A stretch of DNA of 64,000 nt from positions 92,169,819 to 92,233,818 of the forward strand of contig NC_134702.1 in the NCBI RefSeq assembly GCF_043290135.1, in the 5' to 3' direction. The stretch comes from Rhipicephalus microplus. Taxonomy: Eukaryota; Arthropoda; Arachnida; Ixodida; Ixodidae. Both the position numbers and the translations under genes were made by a program. This document shows positions 1-11,900 of this stretch, piece by piece. Below the pieces are notes generated by a model, which saw only the letters and a program-made list of their open reading frames with translations, made no database searches and was not told where the DNA came from. Within the stretch, counting starts at the first letter, position 1; the number at the start of each line of letters is the position of its first letter.

Positions 1-1187
1 GGTGAAGTCTGGCGCAGGATCCGGTACGGACCGTCATACTTGGGTATGAACTTTGAGCAAAGGCCTGGGGCAGACAATGGCACGCGGAGCCACACGATTG
101 CTCCAGGCGCGTATGACGAAGGGGATGAGCGTCGGTCATGCGAGTGCTTCTGGCGAGCCTGATCGTGCGTTGTTAGCGAACATGCTAGCTGCCGACATTC
201 TTCGGCATATGTGGCGGCTTCGGCCAAAGTTGTCGATTCTGAAGGGTCTGGGCGGTACAGAAGGATAGTGTTCAAGAACGATGAAGGTTCCCGACCATAA
301 AGAAGGAAGAATGGGGAGAATCCAGTTGTCGATTGAATTGCGCTATTGTAAGTGTAAGCAACGAATGGCAGTATGTGGTCCCAGTTTGTATGGTCATCAG
401 AAACATACATGGAGAGCATGTCACCCAGCGTGCGATTAAATCGCTCGGTCATCCCGTTTGTTTGGGGGTGGTATGCGATCGTTGTTCGGTGCACGATGTT
501 GCATTTACGCAGGAGGGCTTCTACAGCTTCCGACAAAAAAGAACGCCCACGGTCACTGAGAAGCTCGCGGGGTGCATCATGCCGAAGGACGAGGTTGTGC
601 AGAATGATCAGGCAGACTTCACGCGCAGTGGCCCCGGGAAGCGCCGAAGTTTTGGCGTAGCGCGTAAGGCGGTCCACGGCTACGGTGACCCAGCGGTTTC
701 CATTTGGTGTGTATGGTAGGGGACCGTACAAGTCGATTCCGATGCGGCTGAAAGGCCGAGAAGGACAAGGCAGTGGCTGAAGTGGCCCTGTAGATGTGCG
801 AGGGGAGCTCTTCCGGCGTTGGCACAAGGAACATGAACGGACGTACTGCCTAACAAAGCGGTACATTCCACGCCAGTAATATCGAATTCGTAGGCGAGCA
901 TACGTCTTCACTACACTTGCGTGGGCGCATTGCGGATCCGCGTGGAAGGAGGCACAGACGTCTGAACGTAGGTGGCAAGGTATTACCAGCAACCATTTGC
1001 GGCCATCAGATAGGTAGTTTCGCCGGTACAGAAGACCGTCACGGATGGTAAAATGGCGAGCAGTTCGTCGAAGTAAACGGCTGTCGGTACGTGGAGATGT
1101 CTGAGACAGGTACTCTAAGAGAGATGCTATCCATAGATCCTGGTGTTGCTCAGCGGACATGTCGACCTGTTCAAGTGAAGAACATTT
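1..1187 (-). pseudogene. pol: Integrase of element A (open frame to window edge)
   Basis: In the same frame as RNase H after one TGA, an open frame runs off the left edge. It contains the tail of an HHCC zinc region ([12 protein letters not shown]) and the DDE residues in [18 protein letters not shown] and NGMTERFNR with the usual 35-residue D-E spacing. The element is still broken elsewhere. Confidence 0.88.
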
Positions 1188-2363
1188 TCAGCTGGAAACA
1201 GACGCTGCAACATAATCGTGGGGAAGTGGCGAGCGAGAAAGAGCGTCGGCGTCCAAATGCTTGCGGCCTGACCGATGAATTACACGAATATCGTAATCTT
1301 GGAGACGTAGTGCCCAGCGAGCTAGGCGACCAGATGGGTCTTTTAATGACGACAACCAACACAATGCGTGGTGATCAGATGGGCGGCCATATACGTAAGG
1401 TCGGAATTTTGTGATTGCCCAAACAATGGCAAGGCATTCTTTCTCGGTGACTGAATAGTTCTTTTCCGCTTTAGTGAGGGTGCGACTAGCGTAGGACAGG
1501 ACATACTCATCGAAGCCAGATTTACGCTGAGCAAGAATAGCGCCGAGGCCAACTCCACTAACGTCCGTATGGATTTCGGTTGGAGCGTCTGGATCAAAGT
1601 GGCGTAGGATAGGTGGTGATGTCAGAAGATGGCGTAAAGACGCGAATGCTTCATCGCATGCTGGGGACCACGCCGAGAGGTCTGGGTTGTCGGCAAGTAG
1701 CTGCGTCAGGGGTGCGATTATGGTGGCGAAATTGCGCACAAAACGGCGAAAATATGAGCAGGGCCCGATGAAGCTGCAGAGTTCTTTTAGTGTAGCTGGC
1801 CTGGGAAACTCGGCGACAGCGCGAAGCTTGGCTGGATCAGGACGGACCCCATGCTCGCTAACAACATGCCCTAAGATGGTAAGGTGGCGGGCAGCGAAGT
1901 GGCATTTCTTCAAATTCAGCTGCAGTCCAGCGTTCGTAAGACAAGTCAGGACGCTTGCTAGACGGCTGAGGTGGGAGTTGAAGTCCTTCGAAAAAACGAC
2001 GTCATCCAAATAGCACATGCATGTGTTCCATTTGAAGCCTCTAAGGATGTTGTCCATGAGACGCTCGAAGGTGGCAGGCGCATTACAGAGACCGAATGGC
2101 ATGACGTTAAACTCGTACAATCCGTCAGGCGTTACAAACACAGTCTTGGAGCGGTCGGCTTCATTCATAGGGACCTGCCAGTAGCCGGATCGAAGATCTA
2201 AAGAAGAAAAGAACTCTGCTCCATGCAGGCAATCGAGGGCGTCATCGATTCTGGGCAGCGGATAAACATCTTTTCTGGTGATCTTGTTAAGATGCCTGTA
2301 ATCAACGCAAAATCTGATGCCGCTGTCTTTTTTTTTTTCACCAGTACAACCGGAGAGGCCCAA
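1188..2363 (-). pseudogene. pol: Reverse transcriptase-RNase H of element A
   Basis: RT motifs in order: [45 protein letters not shown] and the catalytic YLDDV. RNase H shows [26 protein letters not shown] and DADALSR. A frameshift at the T-run near 2330 separates it from the upstream [10 protein letters not shown] segment. A TGA at 1188-1190 interrupts the otherwise same frame before integrase. Confidence 0.93.
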
Positions 2364-2406
2364 GGGCTGTTTGAAGGTTTTATCACACCAAGTCTAAGCA
2401 TATCGT

Positions 2407-3351
2407 TCACCTGATCATCAATGGCTCAGCGTTCAGCGTGAGAAACTCGATATGGGCGCTGGCACAAAGGTGCATGGCTACCGGTGTCGATTTTGTGAAC
2501 GATGGCAGACGTGCGACCCAAAGAAGGTTGGCTATGGTCAAATGACATCTTGAAGCGATCGAGTACAGCCAGGAGTTGGGTGCGCTGAGCAACGGGAAGT
2601 TTAGGGTGAATGGATAGGGAAAAAACCTCCGGAGATGAAGTGGGGTGGTATCAGAGGTAATGGTGTTTAAGTGAGATGATGACAAGTCATCAGGTAGGTG
2701 ACTGGATGAAGCAGAATCGATTTCCTCAAGGTGACCGAGGAGTTCGCCACGGAATAATATGGCCGAGGAAGGAAGCGAGTTTGTTATATAAATGGAGTCA
2801 CGTGAGTTTTCTACGGTGACAATTGCAAACGGGAGAAGGAAGCTTTTGCGAGAGCCGAAGGTGTCGGAGGGGATAAAGAGGGCGGTGACAGAGGGTGCGT
2901 TGTCACAGAGGAGTGGCACATGAACACAGTATAGAGGAGGGATTTGAGTGTCCGCGGCTACGGTGACTCGGGAATATAGCGGCTTGAAAGAAGGTCCTTC
3001 AGACGTCGGCGCTTCACACAGGGACAGTTCACACATCGTTGACAACTCTAGTTCGGCACACGCACAGTGAATGACAGCATGATGAGCGCAGAGGAAGTCC
3101 CAGCCTAAGATGATATCGTGTGAACATGGGGAAAACACAACGAATTCGATTACATACAAAATATTTTGGATGACCAGTAGAGCTGTGCACGCCACAGAAG
3201 GTTGGATGTGATGCGCAGTGGCCATGCGGAGAGAGACATCGGAAAGCGGCAGCGTAAGCTTCTTCAACTTGCGGCACAGTTCACCACTTAACACAGACAC
3301 GGCAGCACCAGTATCAACGAGCGCTTTCGCAGGTGCACCATCAATATGCAC
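2407..3351 (-). pseudogene. Aspartic protease region of element A
   Basis: The retropepsin motif ALVDTGAAVSVLS is followed by the flap region and IILGWDFL, the family 'ILG-x-D-x-L' motif. The frame then runs through the protease-RT linker and ends after a frameshift, since the frame leading to RT differs and has a TGA near 2440. Confidence 0.87.
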
Positions 3352-3431
3352 AGTTATTTCATTAGCAGGTAAAAACGGAGGCCTTCAAGGTTTCAATATA
3401 TGCGCAGCTCTTGCCTCGGGAACTGCGATGA

Positions 3432-4521
3432 TCAGTTTTCCGTTTGGGCGGGTGGTGATCGAGGAAGCATCGGAGAAATAGAGCGGCGCTGTGGTGAGGG
3501 CGACCGATTCCTGTCGAAGCCGCGGCGACGTGGCGGCGACTGATACGACGTGGGGTGGAACGAAGATGGCTGTGGTGGCTCTGGACGGTAGGAGTCGTAA
3601 GTCGCCTCACCAGCAGTTGGGTTGTAATCCCGACAACGGCAGTAGTGTGCTACATGACCAGGAAGCTGGCAGAAATAGCAAATTGGCCTATTGTCTGGAG
3701 TGCGCCAAGGGTTTGTTGATGGTGGTGTGGGGTGGCGAACAGGAGGTGGGTGGCGACGGGTAGGAGGACTTGCTGCGTTGAGGGGACGGGGCTGTCTAGC
3801 AAGATCCGTGACGATTGGTAGCGACGGCGGCGATCGTCTGGCGGCCTCAGCATAAGTGAGAGGGGCGGAGATAGGCGGAGGATTGTATGTGGGAGACAGG
3901 GCGTCAGAAACTTGCTCTTCGATTGTCTTGCGGAGCGTTGGGGTCAGCATGTGCTCACTGGTCGGGACGTACGGCACAAGAGACAATTGACGCGAAACTT
4001 CTTCATGGACAAACTGCTGGATTTGCTGCGTTAACGTGGTTTGTTCGAAGGAAACGGCGCCAATGGTTAACCCACATGATGAGCCGTATTTTTTCGGTGT
4101 CAGACATTTCTGAATCGATACGACGGCAGAGGTCCAAAACATCCTCAATATACGAGGTAAAGGTCTCGCCTGAGCGCTGTGCGCGGCAGCGCAGGCGCTG
4201 TTCGGCGCGGAGCCTGCGAACAGTGGGTCGGCCGAAGACTTCTGCGAAGCGCATCTTGAAGGTAGGCCAAGAGGGTATTTCCGTTTTGTGGTTGTTAAAC
4301 CACAGTTCTGCCACACCCGCGAGATAGAAATTGAGGTAAGCGAGCTTGTCTGTGTCATCCCACTTATTGTGGGCGCTTACCGCTTCATACTGCGACAGCC
4401 AGTCTTCGGCGTCTTGGTCGTCGGTCGCGTTGAAAATCACTAGATCTCGCTGTCGCGGCATTCCGGAACAGGTGACAGATGGGATTATCACTGCAGGGGG
4501 CTGGGTCATGTTGTCAGGCAT
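3432..4521 (-). pseudogene. gag: Gag of element A (frameshifted)
   Basis: Starts at the ATG at 4521 (MPDNMTQPP). The capsid part contains AEDWLSQYEAVSAHNKWDD and TSYIEDVLDLCRR. Near 4070 the frame shifts and part of the capsid found in element B is missing. The second frame has a helix, a Pro-rich linker and one CCHC knuckle (CYFCQLPGHVAHYC), then an Arg/Ser/Pro tail. The same frame is open upstream of 4521 to 4719. Confidence 0.88.
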
Positions 4522-4548
4522 TGACGAGGCGAAGGACTGAGGTAGAGT
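4473..4548. repeat. 76-bp gag-start repeat, copy 1
   Basis: This covers the gag start of element A and is repeated almost exactly at 4804-4878 in the same orientation, differing by one inserted G and one substitution. Confidence 0.9.
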
Positions 4549-4803
4549 CCGGGAACGGAGTTCCAGTTTGAGACAACCAGCACTCTCCACTAAATGTAAG
4601 AATACTGCTAGATGCACGCCGGGGCAGAGCAACCGGTTATTGGGCCTAACAGCACCGAGACAGCAACCAGCGGTTTCAGCAGCAGCTGCAGCAGCACGAG
4701 CCTCTGCCACAACAAACAACTTCTTCGTTGTTCTTAGAGCCTGTATTTGTCACTACAGCTGCAAGTTTCTTGTTCACTCAGTTTTTATTGTTAGTATGTT
4801 AAC

Positions 4804-4878
4804 TGACAGATGGGATTATCACTGCAGGGGCTGGGTCATGTTGTCAGGCATTGACGAGACGAAGGACTGAGGTAGAGT
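4804..4878. repeat. 75-bp gag-start repeat, copy 2
   Basis: Direct repeat of 4473-4548, about 330 bp away. The sequence between looks like element A leader, so this may be the edge of a second, nearly lost copy or a rearrangement. Confidence 0.9.
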
Positions 4879-5189
4879 ACAGACAATATATATGGCATGC
4901 CTCACTTTCACTACAAATGCATGTTCTAAGACAACACCCTCTAAATATCTACTTAACTTTTCATCCTTCCAGCCCTTAATTACTGGTCCTGGACAAGATA
5001 CTACTGCATTGTTCACATCGTTAGAATGACGCACAATAAAGCCAACTTGTTGAACGCTAAATACCATCCAATATACAAAGCTGTTGAAGCAATAATTACA
5101 ACACATTTTGTATCATAAATTAATGACAATAATAATGATTTCTGGGGTTATACGTTCCAAAACCAAAAGCATTTCACAGCATAAATTAA
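4879..5189. other. Unassigned sequence with a short unexplained minus-strand frame and a SINE tail
   Basis: AT-rich. A minus-strand frame is open over about 70 codons from 5106 to 4879, with a possible acceptor (caacag) and donor (gtgagg), but it matches nothing I recognise. 5135-5175 resembles the 3' tail of the local SINE. Confidence 0.5.
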
Positions 5190-5434
5190 TAATAATAATT
5201 ACTTCTGAAATTTTATGTTTCAAAACCATGATATGATTATGAGAGACACCATAGCAGAGGGCTGTGGAAATTTTCGACCACCTGGTGTTATTTAACATGT
5301 ACCCACATCACACAGTACATGGGCTACTACCATTTCACCTCCACTGAAGTGCAACCACCAGTGCCGGGATGATCCGAATTTGCAATGTTTGGGTTAACAG
5401 CTGAGCACCATAACCGCTACACTACTGAGGCGGA
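5190..5434 (-). repeat. Ruka-like tRNA-derived SINE, diverged
   Basis: Minus copy: tail (TTTTGGAACATAAAA-like) at left, body 'cacctggtg..ttaacatg', and a degraded tRNA-like head at right ending near the box A remnant. The tail of another copy lies at 5135-5175. Confidence 0.75.
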
Positions 5435-5724
5435 CATGAATGAATGAGACTATGTTATGTTAAACAACTATGTAACTCATACCTACTTCATTCTTCAATA
5501 CATCATGCACTATTTGTGGTTTCAAATGCAACAGACCCGACCCGACCCAAACTGAACCGACCGGGCCCAGCCCAACAGAGCAACCGACGAATGAATAATG
5601 TCCATAGTTCTAGAAAAGTCTCACTACACCTTTTAAACGTCTAGCTGCTGCCTTTTTTCTACCAGCCACATTACATTCAGAGTGATCACTTAAAACTTAC
5701 ACGATGTGTGCTACGGATACTCAC
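5435..5724. other. Intron sequence without recognised genes
   Basis: Contains a short CCGACC/GACCC-rich stretch at 5530-5580; otherwise nothing recognised. The exon donor is at 5724. Confidence 0.6.
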
Positions 5725-5925
5725 CTGCAAAACATGCCCAGTCTTTTCACCAGGTGCGGTGGGGTCCCGCTCCACGAGGTCGATGTAAACACTGATGGGG
5801 TCGATAATGGAGAGCGCAGTGTCATCCTCCAGGCCCAGAATGCACGAGAATACTTCCAAGTTTTGAAGGTTGCAGGACAGGGGCCTCTCGGTGTGTGCCT
5901 TGTGGTAGGACAGCACTGCCGTTGA
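5725..5925 (-). CDS. VPS13D: VPS13D exon ll (most 3' exon seen, SIIDP motif)
   Basis: 201 nt, phase 0 to 0. Acceptor ctgcag, donor gtgagt. Encodes STAVLSYH, LSCNLQNLEVFSCILGLEDD and TALSIIDPISVYIDL. SIIDP is a VPS13 family motif. The next exon is beyond the left edge. Confidence 0.95.
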
Positions 5926-8900
5926 CTGCAGAAACCGAGTATCATGTACAGAGTTAGTATACGAACAGAAAACAAAAATGAGTTGGTGCACAAAGTTTTA
6001 CAATTACTATTATAATTATTGTCATTATTATTCGATATACAGGCATAGGCACACATACATGTGACAAAGAGGGGAAATGGGCAGGAAGCAAACTGACCAC
6101 AGCCACTGTCAGAGGGGACAATACTTGCCTACTTTTTCAAAAAGTGGGAACAGAAATGGGAGATGAAGATAAGAATTGAAGTACAGAGGAAAGAAATAAC
6201 CAAATTCAGACAGAAGCAATCAAGAAAATGAAGACAGAAGGTATTATTAATCACGACTGGCAGCTTACCGCTATCCTCTATAAAGGCAAATTCTCAGTTA
6301 GGCACACATTACTACGCGTCGAAACATATAAAGATAGCAAAGAGGCTTAAGAAAAAGACAGCCAAATAAGAAGCAATGAAATTAAAAAGGACAGACTTAA
6401 CACAAAGAGAAAAACAATGATGTGGATTGGAGACATTACAACAAGGTGGCAAAAAAGGTAATGAAGAATAAAATACTAATAAAATAAAATAAATAAAGAA
6501 TGCCCTGTCTACACCACCTAAGTATCGCAAAAGAACATAATAAATTAGATAAAAAAACAAAATGTACAAAAGCTTTTTTTTTTTTGGTTTGAGACAGAGG
6601 ACAAGAGGCAGGATACAATAGATACTTCAGATAAGATTAAAGGAAAGCACATTAGTAAAGTTAAGCCCACTAATGACCCTGGCTAATGAGCCAAGAATGA
6701 CGACAAGTTTCTGACTTTCAGTTTACTAATAACAAAGCAAACATATTTAAAACGTGTACTAACATCTCAAAAACCTAAATGTTTGTCTAACATAATTAGA
6801 AACACAAGTAAGAAAAGAAGCCAGCATACCTTCAATATAACTGCATTGGTGTCCCACTCAGCAGAATCTTCAACAACAATAATTTCGGTGTCGGTCATGT
6901 TCAACTTCAGTTCCAAAGGAACCTCTGGAATGGGTGGCTGAAGCTGTTGCTGTTGCCATTGCTAAAAGACAAGAAAAAAATAATATAAAAAATAGAATGA
7001 TAAACACATCTGCAGGCATAGGTTTGCCCAATCGCACACCTTCTGGTCTTTTCACACTGTGTTTACTTAATCGAAATTTCAGACTAGATGCACAAAGCAA
7101 GTGTCGTGTCCAATGTCTACAGTAGTTGCTAGTTCTACCTTGGAGCTCGTCCACATTAGCAATTTGCAATAGTCGTGCGACATGTTGCTTCAGTTGAAAT
7201 GCGACAGTTTTGAGTCATTCAGATACGGAGCAACAGGCCACCTCCTTGTTTAACTACACGGTGAACGTTCAAGTAGACATGAGCAGCACTGATCGTAAGG
7301 CATTCCCGCGTGGCATTTAGTCGGTCATGCTAGCTTCTGTGAACATCAGTTGCACCGTGTTGCTTCCTGGTTGCGAATTACAATCAGTCGCACGACCTCT
7401 GCCAACCACCAGTGCGAATGAGCCTTTACTCCACCAGAATTCACACCAGAACTCAAATAGTACCAACTGTGCACACAATAAGTTAAAAATACTGTACTGC
7501 ATGAAATCTCCAATTCATTGAACTAAACACGAATGTTATAAAAAAGACCAAAAAATTGGTAAATGCCCTTATGAAAGGCCTTGAGTTATGCACTGCACAA
7601 TTACATCACATCCTATGTTTGATTGGTATTTTTAAGCAAGAGCAAATTTATCTCTTAACAAGGAGGAGACATCAAAGAAATTTAACAAAGCTGCTTGTTA
7701 AACGAGTTATGGCGAGAATTGGTTCTATGGTATTAGACCATTTCCTGGAATACATTTATAACCAATATGTAGGTGATGCATTGCTTGTGAAAACGAGCAT
7801 GTTTCATCCTATTTGCACGAACCGATTATTTTACCAGGGCTGACATGCAGCTACACAGGATTTGTTATTTCAATAGAAAGCAAAACGGGTAAGAAATACA
7901 CAAAATTACCTTGGTCATGCGTCGTGCTGAAGAGAGGCTCTGTGTGACGTGTTGATCCGCTGACGTGAGTTGCTTAACTGAAAACACACAAAACATAGTA
8001 ACCACGCAAACAGAGACATGAGAAACTCACGCTATCGAGTAACAAAAAAATAAGCAAGTCTTTCCACATGTTCACAACAATGCGTCTAAAGTAGGCATGT
8101 GCGAATATTTGAATGAATACTGCAGTATTTGAATTCGCTTCAATATAAATTTTAATTGTTCGAAATTTCAAAACATTCAAAATAAACCATGAATACACCT
8201 ATCCAGGAGAAATTCACACTGCCGCAAAACAATCCTTTCGACGTTAAATTTCATATTATGCTCACATCTACTAATCATTTTTCAAGTTTAAAAGCTTGTT
8301 ATACCAGATCACACGCTGTTATTATAATAAATTTTAATGCATAACATATTTTATAGGTTATCACTCGCATTCTGGTGCAAGTCGAATACTGCAACCATTT
8401 AAAGTTGGTCACACTATCGTTTGAATAAAAAAGAGCAACATTTGCATATGCCTTGGTTTTAAATAAAACATATATATAAAATATAGGCCGTTTATAATGT
8501 AAGTCCCGGGAGTCACTAATATCCGCACTATAAGCAATATCGCACATAACCAAAAAAACCTTTTTCAAGGGCTGAAATCGCGCAAAATATGTCGAGCAAG
8601 TAGCCTAACATGTCAAAGAATCGAAGCATGCGATGCATGGTGCTTACAACCTTTTCAACTTCCAAATGTTAAAAAAAGATTTAACATCCAAAGACGCGTT
8701 TCCTACGAAAGAAACAAAAAAAGGAGGGAGGGTTCTAAGAAGAGAAAGTACCATCGCAGAAATTTGCCGACTGCTTCTCAGACTGCCTAGATTGTGCACA
8801 TTATACAGAATGTCGAATTACATCCGGAATTTCACCCTCTGAAAAATGCCAATCGACCGAATTCAGGGGCACGCATCTGATTTCAAGATGTCGCAATCGA

Positions 8901-11900
8901 ATCGCGAACCACCATTCGAGCGCTACACGTACCACCCTCGTTTTCAATAACAATATGCATCCCTTCCAGTAAAGTGCAGCTATCGCAAAGAGTTTCATTG
9001 ATTCCGTGCCAAACCGCAGCTTCAACTGCACCAACCGCTACCGAAATGCAACCATCGCCGATGAGGCCTAGTCTATCATTTGGTATGTTGTTGTGGGAAG
9101 TTTGTCCAAGATATGATGACCTGGCGTCGAAAAGACCACCCTCAAGTGCCGAACCAAAAACAACAAGCGTGATGCGAGGTTCCCGTTCACGGTCGGGAGA
9201 TCAACAATGGCGAAAACCTGCCAAGCTTTACACAAGACAGTGCACTGGCAGCAAAGTCAAACGCTCACGTCATAAAGCCGTTAAAGGTTTGAAGCTGACA
9301 AACGTGGTAGCAAACGAGATATCTTTAGCAAGCACGACAATGACGATGCTTTCCCAACAGGAAACTTAAGCGCAGTTGATAAGGACAGGATCGCATGTAC
9401 ACTGTATAACCGCATTGGTGCCTGTGTAAAGGCTTATATGTCGCCAGAGCAACTGCCCTCCTCCCTTAGCGAGGCGGCGCAGCATGCTGTGGCCTTTTTT
9501 CTTTTCTTTTTATTCTCTTCACTTTTCGTTCATTCACTCCATGACCTCGTCGCTCGCTCCCTATCAGCGCACCCAGCGTGCCTCCTTTCAGAAGCCCCTT
9601 CGCTACCACGATTGTCACAAAGATTTTCCGGCAACCGCATTATAACCAGCCTCTCATCCTGGGGGACTGCCCGATAAGCGGTATGCATATACATGGAATT
9701 TTATAGGAGGGTGAATGGGAGTCAAAAACGACCACATTGTAACCGGTTCCGCTTTATAAGTGGTTATGTTACAAGTGGTCTACACTGTATTGTGTAGGGC
9801 TATGACAAATATGCTCATTTTTCAATAAGTGATACATACTATTCGATTCGAATCTAAAATTTACTATTTGCACATGCCTGTTCCAAAGTGTCTGATGAAG
9901 AAAGCATTATTACCGCCGGGCAAAACATGATGTTCATCACCCAGAGTGAGGAACTCAGCAAGTTCGCTGATCCAGCTGAAGATGGCCATGACGCGCATGT
10001 TATTCAGCAGGACAGTGAAGCGTGCTGTGTTGTGCGCAACACGGTAGTGGATCTCAGCCTGCAACACTTTTTCCTTCGAGGCATTCTTCGTCGGAAAGAG
10101 GATGTTGGTGAAGACGTTGGGTCGGTTGTTTACCGGTGCATCTAGAAGTGAACCAGGTCAAGCATCAATCGTGCACTGTTCGAACAAATGCCTGCAATAT
10201 GAACCTGACACACGTGCCGATGCATGCGACCCTGTGAATGTGTGGTGAAGTGTCTAATTTGAAGAGGAAAACACAACTTGATACAGAACAACAAAAGATA
10301 CTGAGAGCTATTTTTATAAACATTGTTTTTGTACTAAATTTATTTCACGCATATTACTTTGCTCTTTGTTAAAAGCATTTTGCTAAATCAGTGAAGCCCT
10401 GCGTGAAGCACTGTGAAAGCCCTCTTTCTCGCATTAAGTTTGAATACGATCAATAATGTCGTCCATAAGTGCTGTCTGAAACATCTGGAGATACAGTAAT
10501 ACAATTATCGAAAGTCGACTAGTGTAAAATGACACAAAAAAAAATATAATGTAAATGGAAAGAAGCCCGAATCATGAAACCAGTTTGACAGTGCTACGTT
10601 GAGCAGACCTTCCGACCCCAGTCCTTTTGCTCCAGTTGTTTCTGTTCCAGAACATCTTGCTGGTGCCTTATTCGAAACGGTAACTTCGCCACCGGGCACA
10701 TCAACTGCTGAGACACACAGAAGGTGAAGCACAACCTAGCAGAAAGCCTTACCCTTAAAGCGAGTGTCCAGGACGCGTATTTCGTGAGAGACCAGGTCAA
10801 TGTCGTTCGACTGGTCGGAGAATCGCTCCAGGGTTAGCTTCGACCGAATGAGCTCCACCTTTGCCAGCGTGGACTCAGCATTGGCGCACTGTGGTCGGGC
10901 GTGGGCATGAACCAGCTCCAATGTTACGTTCACCAGAGCCATGCGTATGGCCAGGAATGTCCAGCTGTTGCCATTCTGGCCTCCCTGCTTGTAAGACGTG
11001 GCGAGAATAATGTGCATTCAAACGTTATTATAACTAAGTGACAACTGCCATTAAAATACTTCGTTATATTATCCAAAAACCTGTTATAAATGTATAGTCA
11101 TAACACTATCTATAACAAAGCTATTATTCACTTCGTTATTATTTGTTATATTCGTGTTCATTATATCTTGTTGTGTGAAGCATGCTATCAAGCCATGAAG
11201 TCATATTCAAGAAGCTCAGTGAAGCAGGAAAAACATAGTTCTTTTTGCGGAGTCGAAGTGTCTGACAGCCATGTGTCAATTAATAAAAGATGGCTCAGAG
11301 GTTCACTAAGTGTGATACGATGCGAAATGCACAAGAGAAAGCTTGCATAGGTTCTATAAAGGCCATTAACACCAGAGCTATACTGAGCATTTTATAATCA
11401 AATCAAGTTACATCATAAGCAGCACAGGTTCCAACAGGTGCCATGTTTGTTGTTTCAGGGACACTGGATTTCTTTCACCTATCTGGGGTTTTTCCATGCG
11501 CTCCGAAACATGATAAGCGTGCAAGAATGTCTGCATTTTGCCCCAAACTGGAATGCCAGTCTCAATAGCTAGATATTAAACACGTAGCTTTCTGCTCAGC
11601 ATAAGAGTGCTATAGTGCCAATCACCCAAACGATCAAACTTTTGCTTTCAACATAGCCTCAAAACGTTCTAAACAAATAACGAAGACAGACCACAATGCT
11701 TCTACAGCAAGCAGATGGCCAGTGCCGACTGCCAATAAATAATAGCCGAGGGTTTCAGTGGTAGTGTTTCGGCAGCGAAAGACAAGTTTTTACAATGCCC
11801 ACCCACCTGTCCTGGAAACAGTTCCCCGAGGGTCAAGTTGGATGCAGAAGCACGCTCCACTGTCTCCCCGAGGTTGCGACTCAAGATCCCGTGGACCAAG

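Larger units (their letters stand above)
1..4719 (-). mobile_element. Degenerate Ty3/Gypsy retrotransposon A (gag-pol, minus strand)
   Basis: Order on the minus strand is gag (zinc knuckle), protease, RT, RNase H, integrase, the Ty3/Gypsy order. It carries frameshifts in gag (near 4070), between protease and RT, and at a T-run near 2330, and in-frame stops near 2440 and at 1188-1190. The 3' end lies off the left edge; no 5' LTR is recognised. It sits in what is inferred to be a VPS13D intron, in the same orientation as the gene. Confidence 0.93.
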
